DNA from: UBA1422 sp041859095
GTDB lineage: Bacteria; Bacillota; Clostridia; Peptostreptococcales; Anaerovoracaceae
NCBI GenBank assembly: GCA_041859095.1
Contig: JBHEKY010000011.1
Location: 1 to 64,000, forward strand
Length of the DNA: 64,000 nucleotides
Direction: 5' to 3'
Below are positions 16,994-26,100 of the stretch, piece after piece. Each line of letters begins with the position of its first letter. Within the stretch, counting starts at the first letter, position 1. A program made the position numbers and the translations under genes. The notes under the pieces are model-generated. The model saw only the letters and a list, made by a program, of their open reading frames with translations. It had not been told where the DNA came from and ran no database searches.

Positions 16994-17738
16994 AAAGGGG
17001 TCTTATACTTTGGAGGCGGCAATTTTTCTTCCTTTGTTTATTGTTGGAATTCTCACACTTGGATTTACGATACGGATGATTGCCGCAGCTGAAAATATTA
17101 CTTTTACAGCTACTGATGAAGCTCGACTTGTCTGTGGAACAGCATATAACATTCCAATTGCACCTATGTTTGCATATAAACTCCAAAATCGCATCCATGA
17201 TGAAAATCTTGATGTATCCTCTATTGATGTTCGTGAGTTCCGCTATCTTTATGCATCTCGTGATAAGGATGGGTTAATCTCATTCCGCTTGGATTATTGG
17301 ATCGGGACAGGATTGCCGCTTGGAATGATTGATGGCATGGAAGTATCTCAAAATTATAGATGTAGGGGGTTCGTTGGTAGAACCGCTCAAGGAAGTCCGA
17401 TTCATTTTGATGAAATGGAGAAAAGCTCGCCAGCTACTATGGTCTGGATTTTTCCTAATGGTGGCAAAAAATATCATACGAAGTCTTGTACTTATGTAGC
17501 ATCTTATCCGGTTCAAGCAGTATTGAATGAGGAAATAAGAAAACAATACAAAGCTTGTCCGCTCTGCGGTTCTAAAGACGCTCCAAACGGGTCAATGGTT
17601 TGTTATTTCCATGCATATGGGGAAGCGTATCACCTGCAGTCGTGCCCAACTGTGGACAAATATATTATTTCTATCGAAAAAAATCAGGCGGAAGAGAGAG
17701 GGTATACGCCTTGCCTGAAATGCGGAGGTGTTGAATGA
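16944..17738 (+). CDS. TadE-like pseudopilin with two HxxxC-x22-CxxC modules
   Basis: A 264-residue protein. The N-terminus ends in KKG (17-19) followed by SYTLEAAIFLPLFIVGIL, giving the G|xxxxE prepilin pattern and TadE-like helix (about 21-47). The rest should be exported. Its C-terminal third carries two equal metal-site-like modules: Y177-H178, C182, C205, C208 and Y229-H230, C234, C257, C260, each HxxxC, 22 residues, CxxC. The pattern resembles the YHxxxC...PCxxC tail of some secreted nucleases and Ada-type zinc sites. The function is unknown; zinc binding or disulfide cross-linking are options. ATG 16974 is a weaker alternative start. It overlaps its neighbours at both ends. Confidence 0.75.
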   Translation: MKQRSTILRFMGKRNTKKGSYTLEAAIFLPLFIVGILTLGFTIRMIAAAENITFTATDEARLVCGTAYNIPIAPMFAYKLQNRIHDENLDVSSIDVREFRYLYASRDKDGLISFRLDYWIGTGLPLGMIDGMEVSQNYRCRGFVGRTAQGSPIHFDEMEKSSPATMVWIFPNGGKKYHTKSCTYVASYPVQAVLNEEIRKQYKACPLCGSKDAPNGSMVCYFHAYGEAYHLQSCPTVDKYIISIEKNQAEERGYTPCLKCGGVE

Positions 17739-18274
17739 ATTTACGAGATTTAAATTATGAAGTCGAGCTACCAGAGGAGTCAATCAAACCTTTTGAAAGA
17801 AAAGTACTGGAGTCTGGATTGTGCGATTTTGCCATACCTATGTCATTTTACAGACATCATGGCATGCAAAAAATTCGCTATGAATGTAGTGGATATGTGG
17901 CATTTTCTGAAGTGAACTTGTCGGATACGTCACACGTTTTTGAGATTATCGAAAAAACATTACTAGCCTTGAAAAAATCAGGCGAATACTTGATTGATCC
18001 GGGAAAAATTCTATTGAACCAGGATACGATTTATGTGCATCACAGACATAAGGATGTACGAATTGCATATGTTCCAGGGCTGTTGAAAGGGAATCGGGGA
18101 CAACAAAATGTATTTGAGTTTTTCTTAATCGCTGAAGAACGGATTCCAACATCAGGGAAAGAGTATATACAAAAATTAAAAGAAGAAGTCATCATCAATA
18201 ACCGCTCATTAACAGATTTGATAACCATAATCGGTGAAATACGAAGAGAAATCTATTTGAGGGACTTACATTAA
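17735..18274 (+). CDS. DUF6382-like protein without FHA domain
   Basis: A 179-residue soluble protein with no membrane segment. The central pattern (a Gly-rich turn, a leucine-rich helix, EYLIDPGKILLNQDTIYV, then VRIAYVPG) resembles the DUF6382 domain. In Clostridia that domain is usually followed by an FHA phosphopeptide-binding domain. Here the protein ends with a helical tail and has no FHA part. It shares an ATGA overlap with the preceding TadE-like gene, so it belongs to the pilus operon, probably as a cytoplasmic accessory. The family assignment is from memory of the pattern and is moderate. Confidence 0.6.
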   Translation: MNLRDLNYEVELPEESIKPFERKVLESGLCDFAIPMSFYRHHGMQKIRYECSGYVAFSEVNLSDTSHVFEIIEKTLLALKKSGEYLIDPGKILLNQDTIYVHHRHKDVRIAYVPGLLKGNRGQQNVFEFFLIAEERIPTSGKEYIQKLKEEVIINNRSLTDLITIIGEIRREIYLRDLH

Positions 18275-18301
18275 GAGTCGTATTACAAAAAATCGTTATG
18301 A

Positions 18302-19321
18302 CTACAGAAGTGTTATGAGATATTTGTTTTTCGGAAGAGATGCATCCGGCTTATATCTAAAGTGTGTCTGAGGGTATGCTTCTGCTAACCGACGTTTATT
18401 GATACCCTTGTGCCCAATTAAATTCGAAAACGAGTTCGGATGGGCTGAAAGTTGAACCAACTTGTTCGCGAGATTTATTCCTTGCAGTTGTGTTTCCATA
18501 TCGTCATAAGCTAAATCACCTTCCACCAATTGTCGGAATGCTGGATGATATTCGCCAGCCAAATCATTGGCATTGCATATATTATCAGTACTTTTTAGAC
18601 CAATTCGGATCACTGGAATCTTTTCCTGGTCAAAGAGACGCACCATTTCTTTGGCGATGTCAACTGCCTCATCGGTTGTTAGAGGACAATATGAACCATC
18701 TCGATACATTTCTGCTAATTGGGATCCCTCTAAAACTACTGTTGGATAGATACGAATCAAATCCGGATGGATTGCTACAGTCATACGTGCTGACCGAATG
18801 GCAGTTTCCTTTGAATCACCAGGCAGTCCAATCATTAATTGGATGCCTAGAGAAAAACCTGATTCTTGTATTAATCGACACGCATCCAACGTTTGTTCTG
18901 CACTATGGCCACGATTTGCATTAGACAGAACTTGATTATCAAAAGATTGGACGCCTAATTCAATTATATCGACACTATAAATATGCAGCAAATCCAAAAT
19001 TTGAGGATTGATGTAATCAGGTCTAGTTGACAAACGGATTTTTTGTATTCTTCCCAACTGTTTATAGGGAAGTACAATTCCCAGCAATTCATGCTGAATC
19101 TCCAGCGGAAGTCCGGTAAAACTACCGCCAAAAAAAGCAGCCTCGACTGTGTCCAAACCCAGTGGTTCCAATTCAAGCAATCTTGATTCCATCACTTTGC
19201 GGACTTTCTCAGAATCCATTTGTGAATCAGAAGCAGTGATTGTATTTTGGTTACAAAAAACACAATCATGTGGACAACCCATATGCGGAATGAATAAAGG
19301 AATAATCGCATGTTTCTTCAT
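18302..19321 (-). CDS. Elp3-like radical SAM protein
   Basis: A 339-residue radical SAM enzyme of the Elp3-like group often encoded near rnc/smc in Clostridia; its substrate is not known to me. The 4Fe-4S cluster is bound by CxxxCxxC at 16-23 (GCPHDCVFCNQ). FFGGSFTGL is the GGE-like SAM motif, and ELGVQSFD and IQLMIGLPGD are typical later motifs. There is no Elp3 acetyltransferase domain. The start MKKHAIIPLF matches relatives. No Shine-Dalgarno sequence precedes it; TATAAT lies 6 bases upstream, so the mRNA may be leaderless. It is convergent with the tad operon and divergent from ung. Confidence 0.88.
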   Translation of the reverse strand: MKKHAIIPLFIPHMGCPHDCVFCNQNTITASDSQMDSEKVRKVMESRLLELEPLGLDTVEAAFFGGSFTGLPLEIQHELLGIVLPYKQLGRIQKIRLSTRPDYINPQILDLLHIYSVDIIELGVQSFDNQVLSNANRGHSAEQTLDACRLIQESGFSLGIQLMIGLPGDSKETAIRSARMTVAIHPDLIRIYPTVVLEGSQLAEMYRDGSYCPLTTDEAVDIAKEMVRLFDQEKIPVIRIGLKSTDNICNANDLAGEYHPAFRQLVEGDLAYDDMETQLQGINLANKLVQLSAHPNSFSNLIGHKGINKRRLAEAYPQTHFRYKPDASLPKNKYLITLL

Positions 19322-19327
19322 ATATAA

Positions 19328-19333
19328 ATTATA
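19328..19333 (-). promoter_or_regulatory. -10 element of the radical SAM gene
   Basis: On the minus strand a perfect TATAAT ends 6 bases before the ATG, placing the predicted transcription start at the A of the start codon. The -35 region is weak. Confidence 0.5.
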
Positions 19334-19400
19334 CTGTATTTGATAGGCACGTGATAGAAAAAAATCATTTTTTCTTCTATCTCTGTTGAGTATTGTTCCA

Positions 19401-19429
19401 TTGCCCCATTAACTCATTTGATATATAAT
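19401..19429 (+). promoter_or_regulatory. Promoter of ung
   Basis: TTGCCC (19401-19406), a 17-base spacer and TATAAT (19424-19429). The predicted start falls on the ATG at 19436. Confidence 0.65.
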
Positions 19430-19435
19430 AAGCAC

Positions 19436-20119
19436 ATGGTGAAATTGGGAAATGACTGGGACCAAATTCTGGCCGGTGAATTTGAAAAAGAGTATTATTT
19501 GAATCTGCGGGATTTTTTAAAACAGGAATATGCTTCCAAGATGATATATCCCGAAATGCAGGATATTTTTAATGCCCTTAAAGCTACGCCCTATAATCAT
19601 GTAAAGATAGTCATTTTAGGGCAGGATCCCTATCATGAACCGGGACAGGCACATGGACTTTGCTTTTCCGTAAAGCATGGGGTTGCCAAACCGCCCTCGC
19701 TGGTTAATATCTTCAAAGAGTTAAAATCAGATTTAGGCATTGAAACTCCAATGGATGGTTGTCTTGAAGATTGGGCAAAAGAGGGAGTACTGCTGTTAAA
19801 CACTGTTCTAACGGTCCGACAGGGGCAGGCAAATTCACACAAAGGAAAAGGCTGGGAGCAATTCACAGACCATGTTATTATGACACTGAATGAACGAGTG
19901 CGTCCCATGGTATTTGTATTATGGGGGGCCAATGCACAATCAAAAGAAGCAATGATAACCAATCCCTCCCATCTTATTCTCAAAAGCGCACATCCCAGTC
20001 CGCTTTCAGCCCATAAGGGCTTTTGGGGTGGAGGTTATTTTTCAAAAGCAAATCATTTTCTATCACAGTATGGTGACCCAGTCAACTGGGCAATCGTGAA
20101 CCAAAATAAGGAGGATTAA
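19436..20119 (+). CDS. ung: Uracil-DNA glycosylase, family 1
   Basis: Ung, 227 residues, removes uracil from DNA as the first step of base excision repair. The water-activating motif GQDPYHEPGQAHG has D64 and H67, and the DNA-intercalating HPSPLSAHKGFWG motif lies near residue 183; AVLLLNTVLTVR-type core sequence is also present. ATG 19436 gives the family's normal N-terminus (MVKLGNDWDQIL); an ATG at 19418 lies before the -10 element. There is no Shine-Dalgarno sequence, and the -10 hexamer ends 6 bases upstream, so a leaderless transcript is likely. lemA follows after 3 bases. Confidence 0.96.
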   Translation: MVKLGNDWDQILAGEFEKEYYLNLRDFLKQEYASKMIYPEMQDIFNALKATPYNHVKIVILGQDPYHEPGQAHGLCFSVKHGVAKPPSLVNIFKELKSDLGIETPMDGCLEDWAKEGVLLLNTVLTVRQGQANSHKGKGWEQFTDHVIMTLNERVRPMVFVLWGANAQSKEAMITNPSHLILKSAHPSPLSAHKGFWGGGYFSKANHFLSQYGDPVNWAIVNQNKED

Positions 20120-20122
20120 CAA

Positions 20123-20689
20123 ATGGAAACAGGAACAATTATTCTCATTGTTGTTATAGTGGTCTTAGTCGGGGGAATTGGATGGTTGATTGCTGCATAC
20201 AATGGCTTTATTAAGTTAAGGAACAGCGTCGAGGAAGCCTTTGCTACCATGGATGTCTATATGAAAAAAAGATATGATTTGATACCAAATCTGGTTGAGA
20301 CTGTTAAAGGCTATGCCAGCCACGAAAAAGAAACTTTGGAGAATGTCACTAAGGCGAGAAATATGGCGGCAGGCGCAGAAACATTGGAACAACGTGCAGC
20401 CGGAGAAAATATGTTGGCAGGAACTCTCAAAACATTGTTTGCGGTTGCTGAGAATTATCCGAATTTAAAAGCAAACGAAAACTTCATGGATTTGCAAAAG
20501 CAACTTCAAAAGGTAGAAGAGGACATTGCAAATTCGAGGAAATACTATAACGCTGTTGTGAAGGAATTCAACACAATGATCCAAGTATTCCCAAACAATA
20601 TCTTAGCAGGCATGTTCCGATTCGAGAAGAAACCAATGTTCGAAGTAGAAGCAGCCGAAGAGAGACAAAATGTGAAGGTGGAGTTTTAA
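20123..20689 (+). CDS. lemA: LemA family membrane-anchored protein
   Basis: A 188-residue protein with one N-terminal helix (about 6-27) and a four-helix-bundle soluble domain. The family is recognised from AAYNGFIKLRNSVEEAF, KRYDLIPNLVETVKGY, and the later ENYPNLKANENFM and IANSRKYYNAVVKEFN. LemA proteins are widespread but of unclear biochemical function. The gene ends one base into the DUF2207 gene start. This pairing is common, so the two may act together in the membrane. AAGGAGG precedes the start. Confidence 0.93.
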   Translation: METGTIILIVVIVVLVGGIGWLIAAYNGFIKLRNSVEEAFATMDVYMKKRYDLIPNLVETVKGYASHEKETLENVTKARNMAAGAETLEQRAAGENMLAGTLKTLFAVAENYPNLKANENFMDLQKQLQKVEEDIANSRKYYNAVVKEFNTMIQVFPNNILAGMFRFEKKPMFEVEAAEERQNVKVEF

Positions 20690-22581
20690 TGAAAAAGACT
20701 GCGCTTGCCATAGTTGCGGTGCTTTGTATTTTGGTAACAATAATTCCGGCTACCGCGCTGGCAGCAAACGGAGATTTGGAAACCACCGAATACGATGTGC
20801 TTGTCAATGTTAAGGATGATAAATCAGCCATTATCACGGAAGAAATCAAGGTAAACTTCCTTTCTTATATGCATGGCATCTTAAGGTACATTCCATACGT
20901 TGGAGAGACTTCAGAGCAGGTGGATGGAGAAAATGTCATCACAAAATACCGAAACAGAATTAGTGACATCTTTGTATCCGGATATGAATATCAAACATAT
21001 TCTGAAAATGGTTTTGAAGTCATTAAGATTGGAAATCCTGATCAAACGATTCGGGGACCATACGCCTACCAAATTTCATACTTATATGAGATGACCGCAG
21101 ATGTCCATAAAGACTTTGACACTCTATACCTTAACGTTATTCCAACAAAATGGGATTCGGATATTGATGTTGCAGTGGTGACAATCAATATGCCAAAAGC
21201 ATTTGATTCAAACAAAATCGAAGTTTTTTCCGGTGGTGGAAGCGAAGGTAATACTCAAATGACCGTAGATGGTAATACCATCAAAATCATCTCAACAAAA
21301 CAGATAATGGAAGGGGAAGGTATCACCATCCGCGTGGTATTGCCCGAAGATTATTTCTCGGGAGAATTGAGCTATGCATGGATTTACTATTTTATCTATG
21401 GCATCCTTACGCTGGCCATTCTGTTACTAGGATTGTTTTGGTTTCGATTTGGTCGAGACCCTAAACATGTCCAAACCGTAGAATTTGAGCCTCCCCAAGG
21501 AATCACACCGGCTGAACTCGGTTATATTATCGATGGGGTCAGTGATAAAAATGACTTAGTTTCGTTGATTATCTATTTTGCACACAAAGGCTATTTGACC
21601 ATTGCCCCTGTAGATGGGAGTGACAAAGATTTTACGCTTACTAAACTCAGTGAATTACCGGAAAGCTGCAAAACCTTTGAACACACTTTTTTCAACGGAA
21701 TTTTTGCAAATTCTTTGTCAGGGACTGTTCGAATAACAGAGCTAGGCGAAGAGTTTTATCCTAGCTTTACAGCCGCAAAATCACAACTGCAACAGGAGTT
21801 TATCCAAAAGAAAGAAAATCGAATATTCGCACTCTCCAGCATTGCAGCGCGATTCGGAGCCTTTGCGATTATTCTATTGGCAATCTCTGGTGTTTTTATG
21901 CTCATTGGATTCTTGACGGGATCATTTGAAGTTGGCATCTTCTCTTTGGCTGCTTTGTTGCCATTGCTGATGTCCTATTTGATCTCTTGCTCTGAATATG
22001 ACAAGAAGTACATCCGTAAAAAAACAACCCAAACCATGACATCAGTCGTAAGCATTGCATTACTACTGATTGGCGTAGGTGCGGCTTTTGCTATTGTGTA
22101 CTCCTATTCAGATCATAATTTGGCGGCAGCTATGGTGGCAATACTGGCGATTGCTGGATACCCTGCAACCAGATACATGAAGAGAAGAACAAAAAAAGGA
22201 GCAGAGCTACTGGGAAAAATTCTTGGTTTCAAAGAATTCATCCGAGTTGCCGAAGTGGATCGCATCAAAAAAATGGTGGAGCAAAACCCCTCTTATTTCT
22301 ATGATGTTTTGCCATATGCCTATGTGCTTGGTCTATCCAAAAAATGGGCCAAGAAATTCGAAAACATAGCGATGGAACCGCCAACCTGGTATACAGGTAC
22401 TTATGGAAATCGGGCCTTTACCACACTGATTCTACTAAATTCGCTAGATAATGCAACTCACGCAATGTCAGAGAATATTGTGATTCCATCATCATCTACA
22501 GGAGGTGGTGGCACTTTTTCAGGCGGCGGTGGTGGCTTTTCCGGCGGCGGCATGGGCGGTGGCGGCGGTGGCGGTTGGTAA
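20689..22581 (+). CDS. DUF2207 membrane protein with Gly-rich tail
   Basis: A 630-residue membrane protein. It has a signal peptide (about 1-24, cleavage near ALA-AN) and an extracellular beta-rich DUF2207 domain. A helix lies near residues 226-250, then a cytoplasmic winged-helix-like region (QGITPAELGYIIDG), a cluster of helices near 380-430 and 450-500, and a tail of Gly, Ser and Phe (about 600-630). This is the normal DUF2207 layout; the function is unknown. It overlaps lemA by one base. The repetitive GGGGG tail resembles that of homologues and is not evidence of slippage. Confidence 0.9.
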   Translation: MKKTALAIVAVLCILVTIIPATALAANGDLETTEYDVLVNVKDDKSAIITEEIKVNFLSYMHGILRYIPYVGETSEQVDGENVITKYRNRISDIFVSGYEYQTYSENGFEVIKIGNPDQTIRGPYAYQISYLYEMTADVHKDFDTLYLNVIPTKWDSDIDVAVVTINMPKAFDSNKIEVFSGGGSEGNTQMTVDGNTIKIISTKQIMEGEGITIRVVLPEDYFSGELSYAWIYYFIYGILTLAILLLGLFWFRFGRDPKHVQTVEFEPPQGITPAELGYIIDGVSDKNDLVSLIIYFAHKGYLTIAPVDGSDKDFTLTKLSELPESCKTFEHTFFNGIFANSLSGTVRITELGEEFYPSFTAAKSQLQQEFIQKKENRIFALSSIAARFGAFAIILLAISGVFMLIGFLTGSFEVGIFSLAALLPLLMSYLISCSEYDKKYIRKKTTQTMTSVVSIALLLIGVGAAFAIVYSYSDHNLAAAMVAILAIAGYPATRYMKRRTKKGAELLGKILGFKEFIRVAEVDRIKKMVEQNPSYFYDVLPYAYVLGLSKKWAKKFENIAMEPPTWYTGTYGNRAFTTLILLNSLDNATHAMSENIVIPSSSTGGGGTFSGGGGGFSGGGMGGGGGGGW

Positions 22582-22656
22582 ATTGATACCCGAACCAAAC
22601 AAACAACTAATCAATATTGTTATTTCAAAAAACATATCACAATCTTTGGAGGAACT

Positions 22657-22893
22657 ATGGGAAACGGCTTAGCAAGTAAATTAATCTACTATTGGATCTT
22701 CGTGCTTGGAGGACTCACCATCAGTTATCTGTTACATTTTTTAACAGAGGGAATGGATTTCATCATTCTATTGATTGCCTTGACCTTAGTCTATTGGGGC
22801 ATGGAATTCATGAAATATAGAAGACAACAAAAAAGAGGGCAGCAATCCGAAAAGACCTCAAAACGTAGTGCTTCATCCCATAGAAAAAGGTAA
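22657..22893 (+). CDS. Small two-helix membrane protein, unknown
   Basis: I do not recognise this 78-residue protein. It has two hydrophobic helices (about 9-28 and 31-50) and a very basic C-terminal tail rich in Arg, Lys, Gln and Ser, expected to stay in the cytoplasm. GGAGG precedes the ATG by 6 bases, which supports a real gene. It is 75 bases after the DUF2207 gene and 5 bases before the next gene. Confidence 0.55.
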   Translation: MGNGLASKLIYYWIFVLGGLTISYLLHFLTEGMDFIILLIALTLVYWGMEFMKYRRQQKRGQQSEKTSKRSASSHRKR

Positions 22894-22898
22894 CCCTA

Positions 22899-23186
22899 AT
22901 GAAAAACAATGAGGAAAAACCAATAGGTGAACATTTCAAGTTTTTCTCTAATGTTAAATGTGAATATTTTCCGTGCCACGAAACAGATGATCTAGCTTCA
23001 TTCAATTGCTTGTTCTGCTTCTGTCCAGCTTATGCGTTGGGAGACCAATGTGGGGGGGATTTTCGTTACGATAACGAAGATGGAATCAAAGATTGTAGCG
23101 ATTGTATGATTCCACACCAAAAGGACAGCTATGAGTTCATGACTGAACGCGCCAAAATGATTATTCAAAATATCAAAATCAAATAG
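22899..23186 (+). CDS. Cysteine-rich small domain protein
   Basis: A 95-residue protein matching the cysteine-rich small domain family. It has a conserved FKFFSNVKCEYFPCHE start, a NCLFCFCPAY core, a CGG motif, and a C-terminal KDCSDCMIPHQKDSY segment. The Cys and His residues suggest a metal site, probably zinc or an iron-sulfur cluster. The function is unknown; in some genomes the family lies near cobalamin genes, but nothing here supports that link. It is tightly packed between a small membrane protein gene and dnaE (8 bases). Confidence 0.8.
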   Translation: MKNNEEKPIGEHFKFFSNVKCEYFPCHETDDLASFNCLFCFCPAYALGDQCGGDFRYDNEDGIKDCSDCMIPHQKDSYEFMTERAKMIIQNIKIK

Positions 23187-23194
23187 AGGAACCA

Positions 23195-26100
23195 ATGGCA
23201 TTCACACATTTGCACCTACATACTGAATACAGTCTTTTGGATGGCGCTGCAGTCATTAAGAATCTTATTCCCAGAGCGAAAGAACTGGGAATGGATTCGA
23301 TTGCCATCACAGATCATGGTGCGATGTTTGGCGTGATAGAGTTCTACCATGCCTGCAAAGAGGCTGGAATAAAGCCTATCATAGGGTGCGAAGTGTATAC
23401 TTCTGCTCGAGGCAGGACAGAAAAAGACCCCGACAAAGATAAGCAACAAGGGCATTTGGTTCTGTTGGCAAAAAACAACCAAGGATACCAAAATTTGATT
23501 AAAATTGTATCCCGTGGCTATACGCAGGGTTTTTATTACAAACCACGCGTCGATAAAGAGCTTTTACGGGAATATGCGGGCGACATCATTGCATTGTCTG
23601 CATGTCTGGCCGGAGATGTCCAAAGGAAACTTCTGGATCGTGATTACGAAGGCGCGAAGCGTGAAGCTTTGGAGTATTTGGATATTTTTGGGCAAGGCAA
23701 TTTTTTTCTGGAACTGCAAGACCAGGGACTTCCGGAAGAAGTAATGATTTTGCCTGATTTGAAGCGTCTTCATCAAGAAACAGGTATTCCATTTGTCGCC
23801 ACCAATGATGTGCATTATGTCCGAAAAGAAGATGCCAAGGCGCACGACGTATTACTTTGCGTTCAGACTGCCACGAATGTAGATGATGAGAATCGGATGA
23901 GATTCCCAAATGATGAGTTCTATCTAAAATCAGAAAAAGAAATGCGTACATTATTTTCAGGAATTCCTGAGGCTTGTGACAATACACAAAAAATTGCAGA
24001 ACGTTGCAACGTGAATTTTGAATTTGGCAAGATACATCTTCCGGAATTCGAGCCACCAAAGGGTTTTACCACGAAGGAATATCTGCGAAACCTTTGTGAA
24101 GCAGGCCTTCTGGACCGGTATGGGGCTCATGCTGAAACCCACCGGGAAAGGTTGGAGTATGAGCTGTCCACCATCGAAAACATGGGATATATTGAGTACT
24201 TCTTAATTGTCTGGGACTTTATCCATTATGCGAAGAGCGTTGGTATCATGGTTGGCCCTGGAAGAGGATCCGCAGCTGGAAGTATCGTGGCTTATACGCT
24301 TAGAATTACTGATATTGATCCAATCAAATACCAGCTCATCTTCGAACGTTTCTTAAACCCGGAGCGAATCAGTATGCCGGATATCGACATCGATTTTTGC
24401 TATGAACGCAGACAAGAGGTTATCGACTATGTGATAGAAAAGTATGGAGCAGACAAGGTTGCCCAGATCATCACCTTTGGTACGATGAAGGCTAAGGCTG
24501 CAATCCGCGATGTGGGTCGTGCACTGAATGTCAGCTACGGCGATACCGATGCCATCGCAAAGGCTATCCCTTTTGATTTAGGCATGACGATAGATAAAGC
24601 GCTGGTGATGAATTCAGAGCTTAGAGCTTCTTACGAATCAAACGCGCAAGTCAAACAAGTACTGGACATGGCAAAAGCTTTGGAAGGGATGCCAAGACAT
24701 GCCTCAACCCATGCTGCAGGTGTGGTGATTTCCAAGAAGAGCATTGATGAATATGTGCCATTATATTTGGCGGACAAAGGAATTTCCACCCAGTTTCCCA
24801 TGAATACCATTGAAGAATTGGGATTGCTAAAAATGGACTTCCTCGGTCTTAGAAATCTGACCGTCATTCGGGATGCACTTGAAATGATTAAACGTATCCA
24901 TGGCATTACCATCGAATTTGAAAAAATGGAATACGATGACACCAAGGTTTATGAATTGATTGCTTCAGGCAATACAGGTGGTGTTTTCCAATTGGAAAGT
25001 ACTGGGATGACCTCATTTATGAAATCCCTTAAGCCGGATGGATTCGAAGATATTGTTGCCGGTATTTCACTTTACAGACCGGGTCCGATGTCGTCAATAC
25101 CAACTTATATCGAAAACAAAAAGAACGTGAATAAAATTCGTTACGTCCATGACAGCCTGAAACCAATTTTGTCAGTGACCTATGGATGTCTGGTTTATCA
25201 GGAACAGGTGATGCAAATTGTTCGGGACTTGGCCGGATATACCTACAGTCGTTCCGACCTGGTTAGGCGCGTCATGAGCAAAAAAAAGATGGCCGTCATG
25301 TTACAAGAAAAGGAATACTTTGTGCATGGAAAAACCGATGCGCAGGGTAACATAGAAATCATGGGTTGCATCCGGAATGGTATCCCAGAATCAGCAGCCA
25401 ACGATATTTTCAACCAGATGGTCAGCTTTGCTGAATACGCTTTCAATAAATCCCATGCAGCAGCATATGCAGTAATTGGATATGAAACAGCATACCTCAA
25501 AACATATTATCCTGTTGAGTTTATGGCTGCATTGATGACAAGCGTGATGGGAGATGCAGGTCAAATCGCCCGGTATATCCGAAATGCCACCGAGATGGGC
25601 ATTTCCGTTTTACCTCCTGATGTCAACGAAAGTGAAGGGAAATTCACAGTTGTGGATGGAAAGATACGTTTTGGTCTGTTAGGAATCAAGAATGTGGGAG
25701 AGGGCGTCATTGAAACCATTGTTGAAGGACGCACGAAACACGGTCATGCCGAAAATATTTTTGAATTTGTAGACCACGTAGATATCCACAAAATTAACAA
25801 AAAAGCCATGGAAAGCTTAATCAAGGCAGGCGCACTAGATTCCATGAACACCAATCGGGCACAGCACTTAGCCATGTATGAGGGTATCTTAGAATCTGCA
25901 CAGAACGACTCAAAAAAGAACATTGAAGGTCAGTTTTCTTTGTTTGAGTCTCATGCAGATGAAATGGCCTCCTCTGCCCGCGGCGTGAATATGCCTGTGG
26001 TTGGACCGTTTGCCAAGGAAATATTGGCAGCTATGGAAAAAGAGATGCTCGGAGTATATATCACCGAACATCCTTTGCAGGAGTATTGGGATATCATTGA

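Noticed and set aside
18275..18301. Terminator between the tad operon and the radical SAM gene
   Set aside because: Only a 7-base stem with a G-U pair and a 14-base loop can form, and no T-tract follows.
22500..22581. Gly-rich repeat at the end of the DUF2207 gene as a slippage tract or frameshift
   Set aside because: A Gly/Ser/Phe-rich tail is usual for DUF2207 proteins, and the frame stays open to a normal stop.
23564..24142. Long minus-strand open frames inside dnaE
   Set aside because: They mirror the dnaE coding strand, have no ribosome site, and give no recognisable protein.
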